The notes under the pieces: generated by a model
What the model saw: the letters and a program-made list of their open reading frames with translations, nothing else
Database searches by the model: none
What the model was told of the DNA's origin: nothing
Source: Pyrinomonas sp040289685
GTDB taxonomy: Bacteria; Acidobacteriota; Blastocatellia; Pyrinomonadales; Pyrinomonadaceae
Reading direction: 5' to 3'
NCBI RefSeq assembly: GCF_040289685.1
Contig: NZ_PSLQ01000020.1
Span: forward strand, 1-47,477
Length of the DNA stretch: 47,477 nt
In this document: positions 8,052-16,809 of the stretch, piece by piece
Layout of the letters: the number at the start of each line of letters is the position of its first letter
Position numbering within the stretch: position 1 is the stretch's first letter
Program-made: the position numbers and the translations under genes

Positions 8052-10040
8052 ATGCCGTTCAAGCTTCGCTCCGATTTTCGTCCGCAAGGCGATCAACCGC
8101 AGGCCATCGAAGCGCTCGTGCGCGGTCTCGACGAAGGCGCTAAAGATCAAGTTCTGCTGGGCGCAACTGGGACGGGAAAAACTTTCACCGTTGCCGCAGT
8201 CATCGAGCGCGTGCAACGACCAGCGCTTGTCATCGCGCACAACAAGACGCTCGCCGCACAACTTTATCAAGAATTCAAAAACTTCTTTCCCGAAAACGCC
8301 GTCGAATATTTCGTCTCATATTACGATTATTATCAACCGGAAGCGTACGTTCCGGCGACTGATACGTACATCGAGAAGGAAGCGACGATCAACGAGGAGA
8401 TAGATCGGCTGCGGTTATCGGCGACGCGCGCGCTTTTCGAGCGCCGCGACGTCATCGTCGTCGCGAGCGTCTCTTGCATTTACGGTTTGGGCGATCCGGA
8501 TGCTTACTACGGCATGTTGATCTTCGTCGAGCCGGGCCAGCGCATGGAACGCGACGAACTGCTGCGCAAGCTCGTCGAATTACAGTACGAACGTTCGGAC
8601 ATAGAGTTTGGGCGCGGCACTTTTCGCGTGCGCGGCGACACGGTCGAAATCTACCCGAGCTATCAGGATCAAGCCTATCGCGTTGAGTTCTGGGGCGACG
8701 AGATAGACGCGGTATCGACCATCGATCCATTGCTCGGCGAAATCATCCACCGGCACGAGGCGCGCGTTCCGATCTACCCGCGCACGCACTACGTGATGTC
8801 GAAACAGACGATTCGGCGCGCGATTCGGTCAATCCGCGAGGAGCTCGAATGGTGGGAAGCGCAGTTGATCGCTGAAGGCAAGCTCGTCGAGGCGCAGAGG
8901 CTCCATCAGCGGACGATGTACGATCTCGAGATGATCAAAGAGATGGGCTTCTGCCGCGGGATCGAAAACTACTCGCGCCATCTGACGGGGCGTCGTCCGG
9001 GCGAACCGCCGCCGACGCTGCTCGATTATCTGCCGCGCGATACGGTCGTCATCATCGATGAATCGCACCAGACGATCCCGCAGCTTCGCGGCATGTACCA
9101 CGGCGATCAGACGCGCAAACGGACGCTCGTCGAATACGGTTTCCGCCTGCCGAGCGCGCTCGACAACCGTCCGCTCAACTTCGAGGAGTTCGAAGCGCGC
9201 ATCGGACAGACGATCTACGTTTCGGCCACTCCCGGACCATACGAGCTGACCAAGACCGGAGGCGAAGTCGTCGAGCAGATCATTCGGCCGACCGGATTGC
9301 TGGATCCGGAAGTCGAAGTCCGTCCTGTGCGCGGTCAAATAGACGACTTGCTGCACGAATGCCGCTTGCGCGCCGAGCGGCGCGAGCGCGTGCTGGTGAC
9401 GACGCTGACCAAGAAGATGGCCGAGGATTTGACCGAATATTTCACCGAGGTCGGCGTGCGCGTCCGCTACCTGCATTCGGATATCGAAACGCTTGAGCGC
9501 GTGCGTATCTTGCGTGACTTGAGGCGCGGCGAATTCGATGTGCTCGTTGGGATCAATCTGTTGCGTGAAGGACTGGACCTGCCGGAAGTATCCCTCGTCG
9601 CCATCCTCGACGCCGACAAGGAAGGTTTCTTGCGGTCGGAATCTTCGCTCATCCAAACGATTGGGCGCGCAGCGCGCAACGTCAATGGCAAAGTGATCCT
9701 CTATGCCGACGCGGTCACGGATTCGATGCGTCGCGCCATCGAAGAGACGCGCCGACGCCGCGCCATTCAAGAAGCTTACAACCGCGAGCACGGCATCACG
9801 CCGCGAACCATCGTCAAGCCGATCGAAGCGACGTTGGTGACGGCTTACGAGGCCGATTACTTCAAGGTGCCGCGCGATCTCGATGCCTTCGAGGAGTATT
9901 CGCCTGAACGGCTCGACGAGACGATTAAGCAGTTGGAGAGGGAGATGCGCGAAGCGGCCCGCGCTTTGGAATTCGAGCGCGCCGCGGAGTTGCGCGATAA
10001 GATAAAATACCTGCGCGAACGTCAGTTACAATTGGCTTGA
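8052..10040 (+). CDS. uvrB: Excinuclease ABC subunit B
   Basis: UvrB is the damage-verifying helicase-like subunit of nucleotide excision repair. It receives lesions from UvrA and recruits UvrC, in the cytoplasm. The Walker A motif is GATGTGKT at residues 37-44. The beta-hairpin that clamps DNA includes YFVSYYDYYQPEAYVP. Other UvrB signatures are SCIYGLGDP, CRGIENYSRHL, the DESH helicase motif, INLLREGLDLPEVSLVAILD and QTIGRAARN. The C-terminal UVR domain (LEREMREAARALEFERAAEL) ends the protein. The length of 662 residues is typical. AAGGGATT precedes ATG 8052. uvrA and uvrC are not in the window. Confidence 0.98.
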   Translation: MPFKLRSDFRPQGDQPQAIEALVRGLDEGAKDQVLLGATGTGKTFTVAAVIERVQRPALVIAHNKTLAAQLYQEFKNFFPENAVEYFVSYYDYYQPEAYVPATDTYIEKEATINEEIDRLRLSATRALFERRDVIVVASVSCIYGLGDPDAYYGMLIFVEPGQRMERDELLRKLVELQYERSDIEFGRGTFRVRGDTVEIYPSYQDQAYRVEFWGDEIDAVSTIDPLLGEIIHRHEARVPIYPRTHYVMSKQTIRRAIRSIREELEWWEAQLIAEGKLVEAQRLHQRTMYDLEMIKEMGFCRGIENYSRHLTGRRPGEPPPTLLDYLPRDTVVIIDESHQTIPQLRGMYHGDQTRKRTLVEYGFRLPSALDNRPLNFEEFEARIGQTIYVSATPGPYELTKTGGEVVEQIIRPTGLLDPEVEVRPVRGQIDDLLHECRLRAERRERVLVTTLTKKMAEDLTEYFTEVGVRVRYLHSDIETLERVRILRDLRRGEFDVLVGINLLREGLDLPEVSLVAILDADKEGFLRSESSLIQTIGRAARNVNGKVILYADAVTDSMRRAIEETRRRRAIQEAYNREHGITPRTIVKPIEATLVTAYEADYFKVPRDLDAFEEYSPERLDETIKQLEREMREAARALEFERAAELRDKIKYLRERQLQLA

Positions 10041-10174
10041 TGCGCCGCGGGGAGGATAGCAAAGAGGGCTTCAAGCTGTAGCTGATGATCATGTCGGCGG
10101 CAGAAGGTGCGGCGATTTGATCAAAAGGGGCGCAAGCCTCAGTTTTCAGTTGAAAGAGGGCGATCAACTCGATC

Positions 10175-11344
10175 ATGTTTCGTTTTACCACCGCTGGAGA
10201 ATCGCATGGGCGCGCGCTGATTGCTATCGTTGAGGGCGTGCCCGCCGGAACCCCCATCAACGTCGAAGCGATCGATCGCGATCTTGAGCGCAGGCAATGG
10301 GGCTACGGACGCGGCGGGAGGATGCGTATCGAGCGCGACCGCGTGCAGATTTTGAGCGGCGTGCGTCATGGACAAGCGCTCGGCTCGCCCATCGCTTTGA
10401 TGATCGAAAACCGCGACTGGCCCAATTGGCAAGAGGTGATGGCCGTTGAGCCGCGCGCCCTATCGTCCGAAGAGGCACGCCAACTCAAGCGCCCGCGCCC
10501 CGGCCATGCCGATCTTGCAGGGGGACTGAAGTACGGAGCGCGTGATCTGCGCGACATCTTGGAACGAGCGTCGGCGCGCGAATCCGCCGCGCGCGTCGCT
10601 TGCGGCGCCGTCGCCAAACAGTTGCTCGCAGAGTTCGGCGTGGAGATTCTGAGTCACGTCATTCAACTTGGCGGCATCCCAACGGAACCGCTCGAACTAG
10701 ACTGGGCCAGCATCGCCGCCATCCCTGACGATGCGCCTTTGCGTTGCGGCGATGCCGAAGTCGAAAAACTGATGATCGCGCGCATCGACGAAGCGCGGCG
10801 CGAAGGCGACACTTTGGGCGGGGTCTTCGAAGTCGTCGGGCGCGGCGTCGTCGTCGGTCTGGGCTCGCACGTTTCCTGGCGTGAGAAGCTCGACGGGCGT
10901 CTGGCGCAAGCTTTTATGTCTATTCCAGCAGTGAAAGCAGTGGAGATCGGAATCGGAGTGCGCGCTGCGTCGCTACCGGGGTCGGAAGTGCACGACGAGA
11001 TCGCGTACGATGCGGCGGAGCGCAAGTTCTTTCACCGGACCAATCGCGCGGGCGGTTTAGAAGGCGGCATCACCAACGGCGAAGAGCTTCGCGTGCGCGG
11101 TTATCTGAAACCGATTTCGACCCTTAGGCGCCCTTTGCGCTCGGTTGACATCGAGACCAAGGAAGAGAGCGCCGCCGCCTACGAGCGTTCCGATACGACA
11201 GCGGTGCCGGCTGCCGGCGTGATCGGCGAAGCGATGATGGCCATCGTGCTCGCCGCGGCGATGCGCGAGAAGTTCGGCGGCGACAGCCTCGTCGAGATGA
11301 CACGCAACTTTCAAGCCTATCTCGATCAATTGCGCGCTTACTGA
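10175..11344 (+). CDS. aroC: Chorismate synthase
   Basis: AroC converts 5-enolpyruvylshikimate-3-phosphate to chorismate, the last step of the shikimate pathway, using reduced FMN. Signatures are FTTAGESHGRALIAIVEGVP at the start, the QWGYGRGGRMRIERD stretch, RPGHADLAGGLKYGARDLRD (FMN/substrate site), RASARESAARVACGAVAK, and GGLEGGITNGEELRVRGYLK with RSVDIETKE. The length of 389 residues is typical of bacterial AroC. The start is fixed by the family N-terminus MFRFTTAGESHG; only a distant GAGGG lies upstream. It stands 134 bases after uvrB with no other shikimate gene nearby. Confidence 0.97.
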   Translation: MFRFTTAGESHGRALIAIVEGVPAGTPINVEAIDRDLERRQWGYGRGGRMRIERDRVQILSGVRHGQALGSPIALMIENRDWPNWQEVMAVEPRALSSEEARQLKRPRPGHADLAGGLKYGARDLRDILERASARESAARVACGAVAKQLLAEFGVEILSHVIQLGGIPTEPLELDWASIAAIPDDAPLRCGDAEVEKLMIARIDEARREGDTLGGVFEVVGRGVVVGLGSHVSWREKLDGRLAQAFMSIPAVKAVEIGIGVRAASLPGSEVHDEIAYDAAERKFFHRTNRAGGLEGGITNGEELRVRGYLKPISTLRRPLRSVDIETKEESAAAYERSDTTAVPAAGVIGEAMMAIVLAAAMREKFGGDSLVEMTRNFQAYLDQLRAY

Positions 11345-11535
11345 TCGAGCGAGAGGTAGCGCCCGACGACGTTTTCGCGTTCTGTTTGGATCGCTTGGCT
11401 GCGCGAAGACGGTGGAAGGACCAAGCCGATCGTTTGATGACGTTTTCGATCCGTTCGATCCCGCCGCTCACACGAGCATCAGGCGGTCGACCTCTGGATC
11501 TGTTGGGGGATGGTTGGTTGATCATCGCAAGTTGT

Positions 11536-11551
11536 GATCCGCTTGCGGATC
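11536..11551. promoter_or_regulatory. Short perfect inverted repeat upstream of def
   Basis: GATCCGC-TT-GCGGATC lies just before TAAAAT (11557-11562), which could be the -10 box of def. The position would suit an operator. No strong -35 was seen, so this is tentative. Confidence 0.35.
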
Positions 11552-11584
11552 GCGCGTAAAATATTCACTGGGAAGAGCGGCGAT

Positions 11585-12097
11585 ATGGCCAAGCGTAAGA
11601 TCGTCAAATATCCCGATCCGGTTCTGGAAACGCCGGGCGACCCTGTTACCGAGTTCGACGAAGGGTTGCGGCAGCTCGTCGAAGACATGTTCGAGACGAT
11701 GTACGCCGCATCGGGTGTGGGACTTGCCGCGCCGCAAGTCGGGGTGAGCAAGCGCCTGTTCGTGATGGATTGTTCCGGCGGACGCGACCTTGCGCAAAGG
11801 TACGTCATGATCAACCCGCAGATCGTCATGACCGAAGGCGAGCAGACGGGTGATGAAGGCTGTCTTTCGTTTCCCGGCATCTACATTCCCGTAACGCGCG
11901 CCATGCGCGCGATCGTCCGCGCGCAAGACTTGGAGGGGCGTGAGTTCGAACTCGATGCACAAGAGCTGGCCGCGCGTTGCGTCCTTCATGAGACGGACCA
12001 CTGCGACGGCATACTCTTCATCGAACGCGTCTCGCCACTCAAGCGCGAAATGGTCAAACGCCGCATCAAGAAGTTGATCAAAGCCGGAGAGTGGTGA
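11585..12097 (+). CDS. def: Peptide deformylase
   Basis: Def removes the formyl group from the initiator methionine of new proteins, using a metal ion in the cytoplasm. All three family motifs are present: GVGLAAPQ at residues 44-51, EGCLS at 91-95 with metal ligand Cys93, and HETDH at 135-139 with two His ligands and the catalytic Glu. The start MAKRKIVKYPDPVLETP at 11585 matches the family; the frame stays open 17 codons upstream but without support. The length is 171 residues. The usual partner fmt is not adjacent, so def appears to stand alone, followed by an anomalous patch with a small ORF and transposase remains. Confidence 0.97.
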   Translation: MAKRKIVKYPDPVLETPGDPVTEFDEGLRQLVEDMFETMYAASGVGLAAPQVGVSKRLFVMDCSGGRDLAQRYVMINPQIVMTEGEQTGDEGCLSFPGIYIPVTRAMRAIVRAQDLEGREFELDAQELAARCVLHETDHCDGILFIERVSPLKREMVKRRIKKLIKAGEW

Positions 12098-12222
12098 GAC
12101 GGGCGTGGCGATCGAGCGTTTCGTGGCGCGATTCTTTGCTGAGAGCGCCGCTCAGAATCAAGTTTGGATGAACCTAAGGACGCAGTCATATGCTCGAAGA
12201 TAGAATCAATTTGGCTTAGCGT

Positions 12223-12336
12223 TTAGGTCCGACTCAATGGCACGACAGTGTTGAGACGAGATACCGCACCGTCATTGCTCCCGAACACGGCTGCCAGCGT
12301 ATTTGCGCCATCACCGAGTATTTTGCTTATGCTCAT
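12223..12336 (-). CDS. Candidate small protein, 37 residues, unknown family
   Basis: On the minus strand the ATG at 12336 follows AAGGAGCGAGACC, a near-ideal ribosome-binding site. The frame runs 37 codons to TAA, giving MSISKILGDGANTLAAVFGS at the start and VVPLSRT at the end. The composition is balanced and not low-complexity. An AT-rich stretch upstream (TTAAATAATG) could contain a -10 box, with a weak TTCTCG 17 bases before it. I do not recognise the peptide. It could be a genuine small protein, a peptide precursor, or the surviving N-terminus of a gene broken by the nearby transposon. It converges on def and sits about 130 bases from the IS remnant. Confidence 0.4.
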   Translation of the reverse strand: MSISKILGDGANTLAAVFGSNDGAVSRLNTVVPLSRT

Positions 12337-12436
12337 GGTCTCGCTCCTTGATTAACACTTCATTATTTAAATTGTCGACAGTTGCGTCGAGAAGTTTCCT
12401 GTCATACCAATCTTGTATGGATGAGTCGTAAGATAG

Positions 12437-12710
12437 TGGGTAAGAAGGGCTGGAAGCGCTTGGCACATTGAACAGCGTGACGCAGCTGAGACCCTGTTCC
12501 AGTTCTTCAAGCACGAAAGCGTCCCCCAGCTCAAACCACGTCGCCATGCCCTTTGGCTTCTTTCTCAGGGCTATCCCATGGCAGAGGTCGCCAAACTCCT
12601 CGCGGTGGCTTATCGCTCCGAGGCAGCGCTTGTTCAGATGCCATCGCCACGGCGCGCGTCGCCGGGACGGATGCGCGCTCGCGCTTGGCCCAGGTGCCGA
12701 GACGCGGGAG
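12437..12710 (+). pseudogene. Remnant of an IS630-like transposase (N-terminal HTH part)
   Basis: Reading plus from about 12437 gives ETLFQFFKHESVPQLKPRRH followed by ALWLLSQGYPMAEVAKLLAV, which matches the N-terminal helix-turn-helix pattern of IS630-family transposases (R-x-x-A-L-W-L-L-x-x-G, then E-V-A-x-L-L). After AYRS the likeness breaks off, and a different frame gives RCHRHGARRRDG, like the Arg/Gly-rich linker that follows in that family, so a frameshift near 12615 is likely. No start codon, DDE catalytic domain or terminal repeats are visible. It is a dead fragment lying between def and the thioesterase gene. Family placement is from pattern memory only. Confidence 0.5.
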
Positions 12711-12746
12711 AAAATCGTTCTGCGGTTTTGGTTGATGCGGCAAGGC

Positions 12747-13271
12747 TTATTCCGGCGCGCTCCCTTCGGGGACGCGCCCGGCGACGGCACGTGCGCTGCT
12801 ACGCGCTTGTGCTGCCGCCAGCGCTTCTTGCTGCGGCGGCGCAGTGAGCAGCGCGCGATAGTTTTCAGGGAGGGAGCGGACGCGCCCTTCGCGATCGGTG
12901 ACGACATGCCCCGTCTCTCCCTCGGCGATGATCTGACCGTCGGCGGCGCGCACGATTTCGTAACCGAAGCGCAAGCTGCGACGTCTTAACTCTGTGATGT
13001 GCGTGCGCACGATGAGTTCGTCGTCGTAGTAGGCGGGCGCCTTGTAGCGGCAGTAACTTTCGGCGACAACGAGAAAGGCGTCGTCGTTCTCTTCCATATC
13101 GCGATAGGAGAAGCCACGCGCGCGGCAATACTCGGTGCGGCCGATCTCGAACCAGATGAGGTAGTTGGCATAGTAGACCACGCCCATCCGATCCGTTTCA
13201 GCATAGCGCACGCGAATCGTCGTTTCATGCCATAGATCGAACAGGGCATCATCAACGGGTTCAGTCATCAT
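12747..13271 (-). CDS. YbgC/4HBT-family acyl-CoA thioesterase
   Basis: This hot-dog-fold thioesterase hydrolyses acyl-CoA; relatives act on short-chain or 4-hydroxybenzoyl-CoA in the cytoplasm. The signature is RYAETDRMGVVYYANYLIWF, with the catalytic Asp in ETDRMGVVYY, followed by EIGRTEYCRARGFSY. The rest of the fold is visible in YRYKAPAYYDDELIVRTHI-like strands and RRSLRFGYEIVRA. The start at 13271 (two ATGs in a row) follows AGGAGG; the 13 codons upstream include that site, so they are excluded. The last 30 residues are Ala-rich and lie beyond the family. tol-pal genes, often near ybgC, are absent, so the physiological substrate is open. Confidence 0.88.
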   Translation of the reverse strand: MMTEPVDDALFDLWHETTIRVRYAETDRMGVVYYANYLIWFEIGRTEYCRARGFSYRDMEENDDAFLVVAESYCRYKAPAYYDDELIVRTHITELRRRSLRFGYEIVRAADGQIIAEGETGHVVTDREGRVRSLPENYRALLTAPPQQEALAAAQARSSARAVAGRVPEGSAPE

Positions 13272-13463
13272 TGATCGCCAAGACCTCCTAGCGCATGGCA
13301 ACTTCCCCAAATTCGGTGAAGCGGACTATAAAGGCGGCGAGCGAAAGATGTCAACACGCAACGGCGCTTACGAGACGATGTCGCTGTCCGCACGACTCGA
13401 CGGTTTGCGCCTCCAAGCGCCCCTCGATTCAGCACCTCCCAACCGCGAGCATGACCGCTAGAA

Positions 13464-13497
13464 CCCAGCGAACGCTGGCGGGAGCGCGTTCGCTGGG
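13464..13497. repeat. Perfect 12-base inverted repeat
   Basis: The arms CCCAGCGAACGC and GCGTTCGCTGGG flank a 10-base loop. No T-tract follows. This may be a dispersed palindromic repeat or a structured element; its place just upstream of a promoter also allows an operator role. Confidence 0.6.
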
Positions 13498-13517
13498 GGC
13501 AGGTCGGGCCAACGGTC

Positions 13518-13546
13518 TTGATGCGCGCTCGCCATTGTGCTATAGC
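13518..13546 (+). promoter_or_regulatory. Predicted promoter of the ROK gene
   Basis: TTGATG and TATAGC are separated by exactly 17 bases, about 70 bases ahead of the ROK start codon. Confidence 0.5.
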
Positions 13547-13618
13547 CTTGGTTATATTGTCTGCAATTGAAACCATTGCGTTCTACGGAAACCGTTGATC
13601 GTTGTGACTTGACGAAAA

Positions 13619-14806
13619 ATGCGTCGAATAGACTTGAGAAAAGCGCAAGCCGCGCGGGCCGCAACCATTCGCGGCATCAATCGCCAGATCGTCCTCAATT
13701 ACATACGCGATCGCGAGCCGATCTCGCGCGCCGACATCGCGCGCGAAACGGCGCTGCAACGTTCCACCGTCTCGACCATCGTCGAAGAACTAAAGGCCGA
13801 GGGGTTGATCGAAGAGATCGGCACGGGGAAATCGACCGGCGGTCGCCGCCCGACGTTGTTGCGTTTGCGCGCTGCAGGGGCGATGGCTATCGGCGTCGAT
13901 GTGACTCCGTCGCACACCACTGTAGCGACCAGCGATCTGGCTGGGCGAATTCTCGAGCGCGAGCAGCTCAATCCGATTCAGGATCGAAACGAGTTCATCA
14001 AGCAAGTCGTCGCCGTCGTGCGCCGCATGGCCGCGCGTAACAGTTCGGCCATCAGCGGCGTGGGCATTAGTTTGCCGGGGTTGGTCGATCCCGACGTTGG
14101 GCGAGCCATCTACATTCCGCATTTCAACTGGCGCGATTGGCCGATCACGGCGGAGGTCTCTGCGGCAACCGGCCTGCAAGTCGTCATCGACAACGATGCC
14201 AACGCGGCAGCGCTCGCTGAATTGTGGTTCGGGCGTCCGGAGGTCAGCGATGCGCGCGACTTCATCTTGGTTTTCGTCGGCGATGGCGTCGGCACCGGGA
14301 TCGTCTTCGATGGGCAGATCTACCGCGGCGAACGTGGAGCGGCAGGTGAGTTCGGGCACATGATCGTCGGGCAAAAGGGGCCGATCGCCTGCTCCTGCGG
14401 CAACTACGATTGTTGGGAAGCTTTCTCTTCAGGGCGCGCCGCGGTTGCGCGTTACTTGAAGGCGACCGGCAAAGGCGAACGCATGAGTTTCGATGAGCTG
14501 ATCGATCGCGCGTTGGCAGGCGAAGAGGCGGCCGTGCAAGCGTTGGCCGAAACGGCGCACTATCTCGGCATCGGAATCTCCAACCTTATCGTCGGTTTAA
14601 GCCCGGCTGTGGTGGTCGTCGGCGGAGCCATCGTGCGCGCTTGGCCGCTCATCGCTGAAGCGCTTGAAGAACCGGTCAAACGGAGCATTCGGCGCGGCTT
14701 GCCCTCGGCGCGCATCATGCCCTCGACGCTCGGCGACCAGCCGACCTTGATGGGCGCGCTCAGCCTCGTGCTCGCGCGTAAATTTGCGCTCACAACCACA
14801 GCATAG
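13619..14806 (+). CDS. ROK-family transcriptional regulator (NagC/XylR type)
   Basis: This sugar-responsive regulator fuses a DNA-binding domain to a sugar-kinase fold. The N-terminal winged helix reads NRQIVLNYIRDREPISRADI, then LQRSTVSTIVEELKAEGLIE. The ROK domain starts with AIGVDVTPSHTTVATSDLAG, has the catalytic-type DND at 191-193, GEFGH with zinc ligand His247, and the zinc cluster CSCGNYDC (Cys258, Cys260, Cys265). Both parts look intact, so a regulator that senses a sugar or sugar phosphate is most likely; whether it retains kinase activity is uncertain. At 395 residues it has the standard length. It is not beside a sugar operon; the maltodextrin genes are 22 kb away. Confidence 0.93.
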   Translation: MRRIDLRKAQAARAATIRGINRQIVLNYIRDREPISRADIARETALQRSTVSTIVEELKAEGLIEEIGTGKSTGGRRPTLLRLRAAGAMAIGVDVTPSHTTVATSDLAGRILEREQLNPIQDRNEFIKQVVAVVRRMAARNSSAISGVGISLPGLVDPDVGRAIYIPHFNWRDWPITAEVSAATGLQVVIDNDANAAALAELWFGRPEVSDARDFILVFVGDGVGTGIVFDGQIYRGERGAAGEFGHMIVGQKGPIACSCGNYDCWEAFSSGRAAVARYLKATGKGERMSFDELIDRALAGEEAAVQALAETAHYLGIGISNLIVGLSPAVVVVGGAIVRAWPLIAEALEEPVKRSIRRGLPSARIMPSTLGDQPTLMGALSLVLARKFALTTTA

Positions 14807-14908
14807 GCCCGTTTCGACGCTGTCACAAGCGCATCGTCAGTGCGGTCGTATCGAGCGCGCGAAGGTCGCTGGCGATCGCAGACGGGATGGGTCGATGCGC
14901 GAAGCCCT

Positions 14909-16807
14909 CTACTTTTTGATCCCCTTGCCTTGCACGATCGTGATGATGCGATCGGCTTCGACGTTCTCAAAGGTCTCGATGCCGCCGCCGGGCCAGTGGA
15001 TTTCGATCTTGTCGACCTTTGTCGTCGGGCCGAGGCCGAAATGCAGGCGCATGTCGTTGTGCGAAGCGTAGCTGGCGCCGCTAATGACATCGGCTCGCTG
15101 TCGCATCTTGCCAACCGTGACGTAAGCGATGGCACCGATGGCATCGCGCGGCGATCTTTTCGCCGGATCGCCGACGAGATGAAGCGTGAGCCAGTGGTTC
15201 TTGGAGTCGTAAACGTTGCGCAAGATGACCGGCGGTCCGTCGATGTTGTTGATGACGGCATCGAGCCGTCCATCATTGTCTAGATCGCCAACGGCCATGC
15301 CGCGCGCTGGCCACGCCATTGCCAACGCGCTGCCCGGTGCCGCGCCGACGCGCTCGAAACGTCCGGTGCCGAGATTGTGGAAGAGCAGCATTTGCTGCGC
15401 GTAGCTCGTGCCCCACTGGTATTGATCCACCGCCGGATAGACGTGCCCATTAGCGATCAGGATGTCCTTCCAACAATCGTTGTCGAAGTCGATGAAGGCC
15501 GTGCCCCAACCGAGAAAGGGAATGGTCGGCTCGCCGAGTCCGGCTTGGAAGGTGAGGTCGGTGAAGTTGCCTTCGCCGTCGTTGTGGTAGAGCGTGTTGG
15601 AATCGTCGGAAAAGTTCGTGATGTAGAAGTCCACGCGCCCGTCGTTGTCGTAATCGCCGACAGCCAAGCCCATGCCGGCCTGCTCGCGTCCGTTCTCGTT
15701 CAAAGCGATGCCGGAAGGATAACCGACCTCTTCGAAAGTCCCGTCGCCTTTGTTGATGTAAAGCTGTTTGGGCGTCGAATCGTTAACCACCAGCAGGTCG
15801 AGCCACTCGTCTTCGTTGACGTGGACGAAGACGGATGAAAAGCCGTAGTACTTCTGCGGGTCGTTGACGCCCGCTTTGTCGCTGACGTCCTCAAACGTTC
15901 CGTCGGGTTTTTGATGATAAAGCGTATCGCTTTCGCCCGGCAGTCCACGAGGCCCGCACATCACTGGCACGCCGCGGAACTGACAGAAGTTCTGCGCGAT
16001 GCCACCAGGCTTGCCTGCTTCGGCGGGACTGGGCGGCGGATTGTTGAGATCGAACTCGACGTAACCGGGGACGAACAGGTCCAAGCGCCCATCGCCGTCG
16101 TAATCACCCCACGTCGCGCCCGTACTCCAGCCACGGCGTGCGACGCCGACCTTTTCAGCGACATCCGTGAACGTTCCATCGCCGTTGTTGCGATAGAGGC
16201 GCGAGATGCCGAAGTTGCTCACGTAGATGTCCAAGTAACCGTCGTTGTTGTAATCGCCAACGGCCAGTCCCATCCCCCAGCGTTCGTTGGCGACGCCGGC
16301 TTTGTCGGTGACATCTTCAAATCGCCAGTTGCCGAGGTTGTGATAGAGGGCGGCCCGCGGCGGTTTCTCCTTGCCGCGCATGGCGTCCATGGTGGAACCG
16401 TTCAATAGATAGATGTCCGGCAGCCCATCGTTGTCGTAATCGAAGATGGCAACGCTGCCGGAGACGGTCTCGATGATGTAATTTTTGGCCGGGGTGCCGC
16501 AGACGTTGCGGAATTTGGCGAGCGGCGTGCGTGCCGTTACCTCTTCGAAGACGACCGGCGCTTTGGGATCGGTGATGCCGACCGTGCGACGCGAGGTGTA
16601 AGTGCGCGCGATGCCGGTGGCTACGCCACCCATGGTTTGCGTGCTTTGTGGTTGCGCGCTGGATTGCGCGCGCCCTGTCGGCAAGATCGAAGTCAACAGA
16701 AGCGCGCCCGCGCACGCTCCGCCTAGAAGACGGCGGCTCCGACGGATCACGAAAAGATTCAGCCCGCGCCGTCGAACGAAGTGCGATTCGCTCATGATCT
16801 TCAGCAT
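14909..16807 (-). CDS. Secreted FG-GAP/VCBS repeat protein with C-terminal ASPIC/UnbV domain (CRTAC1 family)
   Basis: The 633-residue exported protein resembles eukaryotic CRTAC1. The N-terminal VIRRSRRLLGGACAGALL is a signal peptide; SRRLL loosely resembles a twin-arginine motif. The centre is a beta-propeller of repeats with calcium-binding loops such as FDYDNDGLPDIYLLNG, GDYNNDGYLDIYVSNFG and GDYDGDGRLDLFVPGY. The C-terminus (NHWLTLHLVGDPAKRSPRDA, then HFGLGPTTKVDKIEIHWPGG) is the ASPIC/UnbV domain. The ATG at 16807 lies two bases after the stop of the upstream paralogue (TGA-GG-ATG), so the two are translationally coupled. The family has no established enzyme activity; adhesion or ligand binding at the surface is inferred. 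Confidence 0.9.
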   Translation of the reverse strand: MLKIMSESHFVRRRGLNLFVIRRSRRLLGGACAGALLLTSILPTGRAQSSAQPQSTQTMGGVATGIARTYTSRRTVGITDPKAPVVFEEVTARTPLAKFRNVCGTPAKNYIIETVSGSVAIFDYDNDGLPDIYLLNGSTMDAMRGKEKPPRAALYHNLGNWRFEDVTDKAGVANERWGMGLAVGDYNNDGYLDIYVSNFGISRLYRNNGDGTFTDVAEKVGVARRGWSTGATWGDYDGDGRLDLFVPGYVEFDLNNPPPSPAEAGKPGGIAQNFCQFRGVPVMCGPRGLPGESDTLYHQKPDGTFEDVSDKAGVNDPQKYYGFSSVFVHVNEDEWLDLLVVNDSTPKQLYINKGDGTFEEVGYPSGIALNENGREQAGMGLAVGDYDNDGRVDFYITNFSDDSNTLYHNDGEGNFTDLTFQAGLGEPTIPFLGWGTAFIDFDNDCWKDILIANGHVYPAVDQYQWGTSYAQQMLLFHNLGTGRFERVGAAPGSALAMAWPARGMAVGDLDNDGRLDAVINNIDGPPVILRNVYDSKNHWLTLHLVGDPAKRSPRDAIGAIAYVTVGKMRQRADVISGASYASHNDMRLHFGLGPTTKVDKIEIHWPGGGIETFENVEADRIITIVQGKGIKK

Positions 16808-16809
16808 CC

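Larger units (their letters stand above)
13272..13618. other. Divergent intergenic region between thioesterase and ROK regulator
   Basis: About 350 bases without a gene. It holds a perfect 12-base inverted repeat (13464-13497) and a likely promoter for the ROK gene (13518-13546). Confidence 0.6.

Noticed and set aside
12311..12907. Minus-strand ORF of 198 codons overlapping the thioesterase end and the IS remnant
   Set aside because: It overlaps two better-supported readings and contains no coherent motif.
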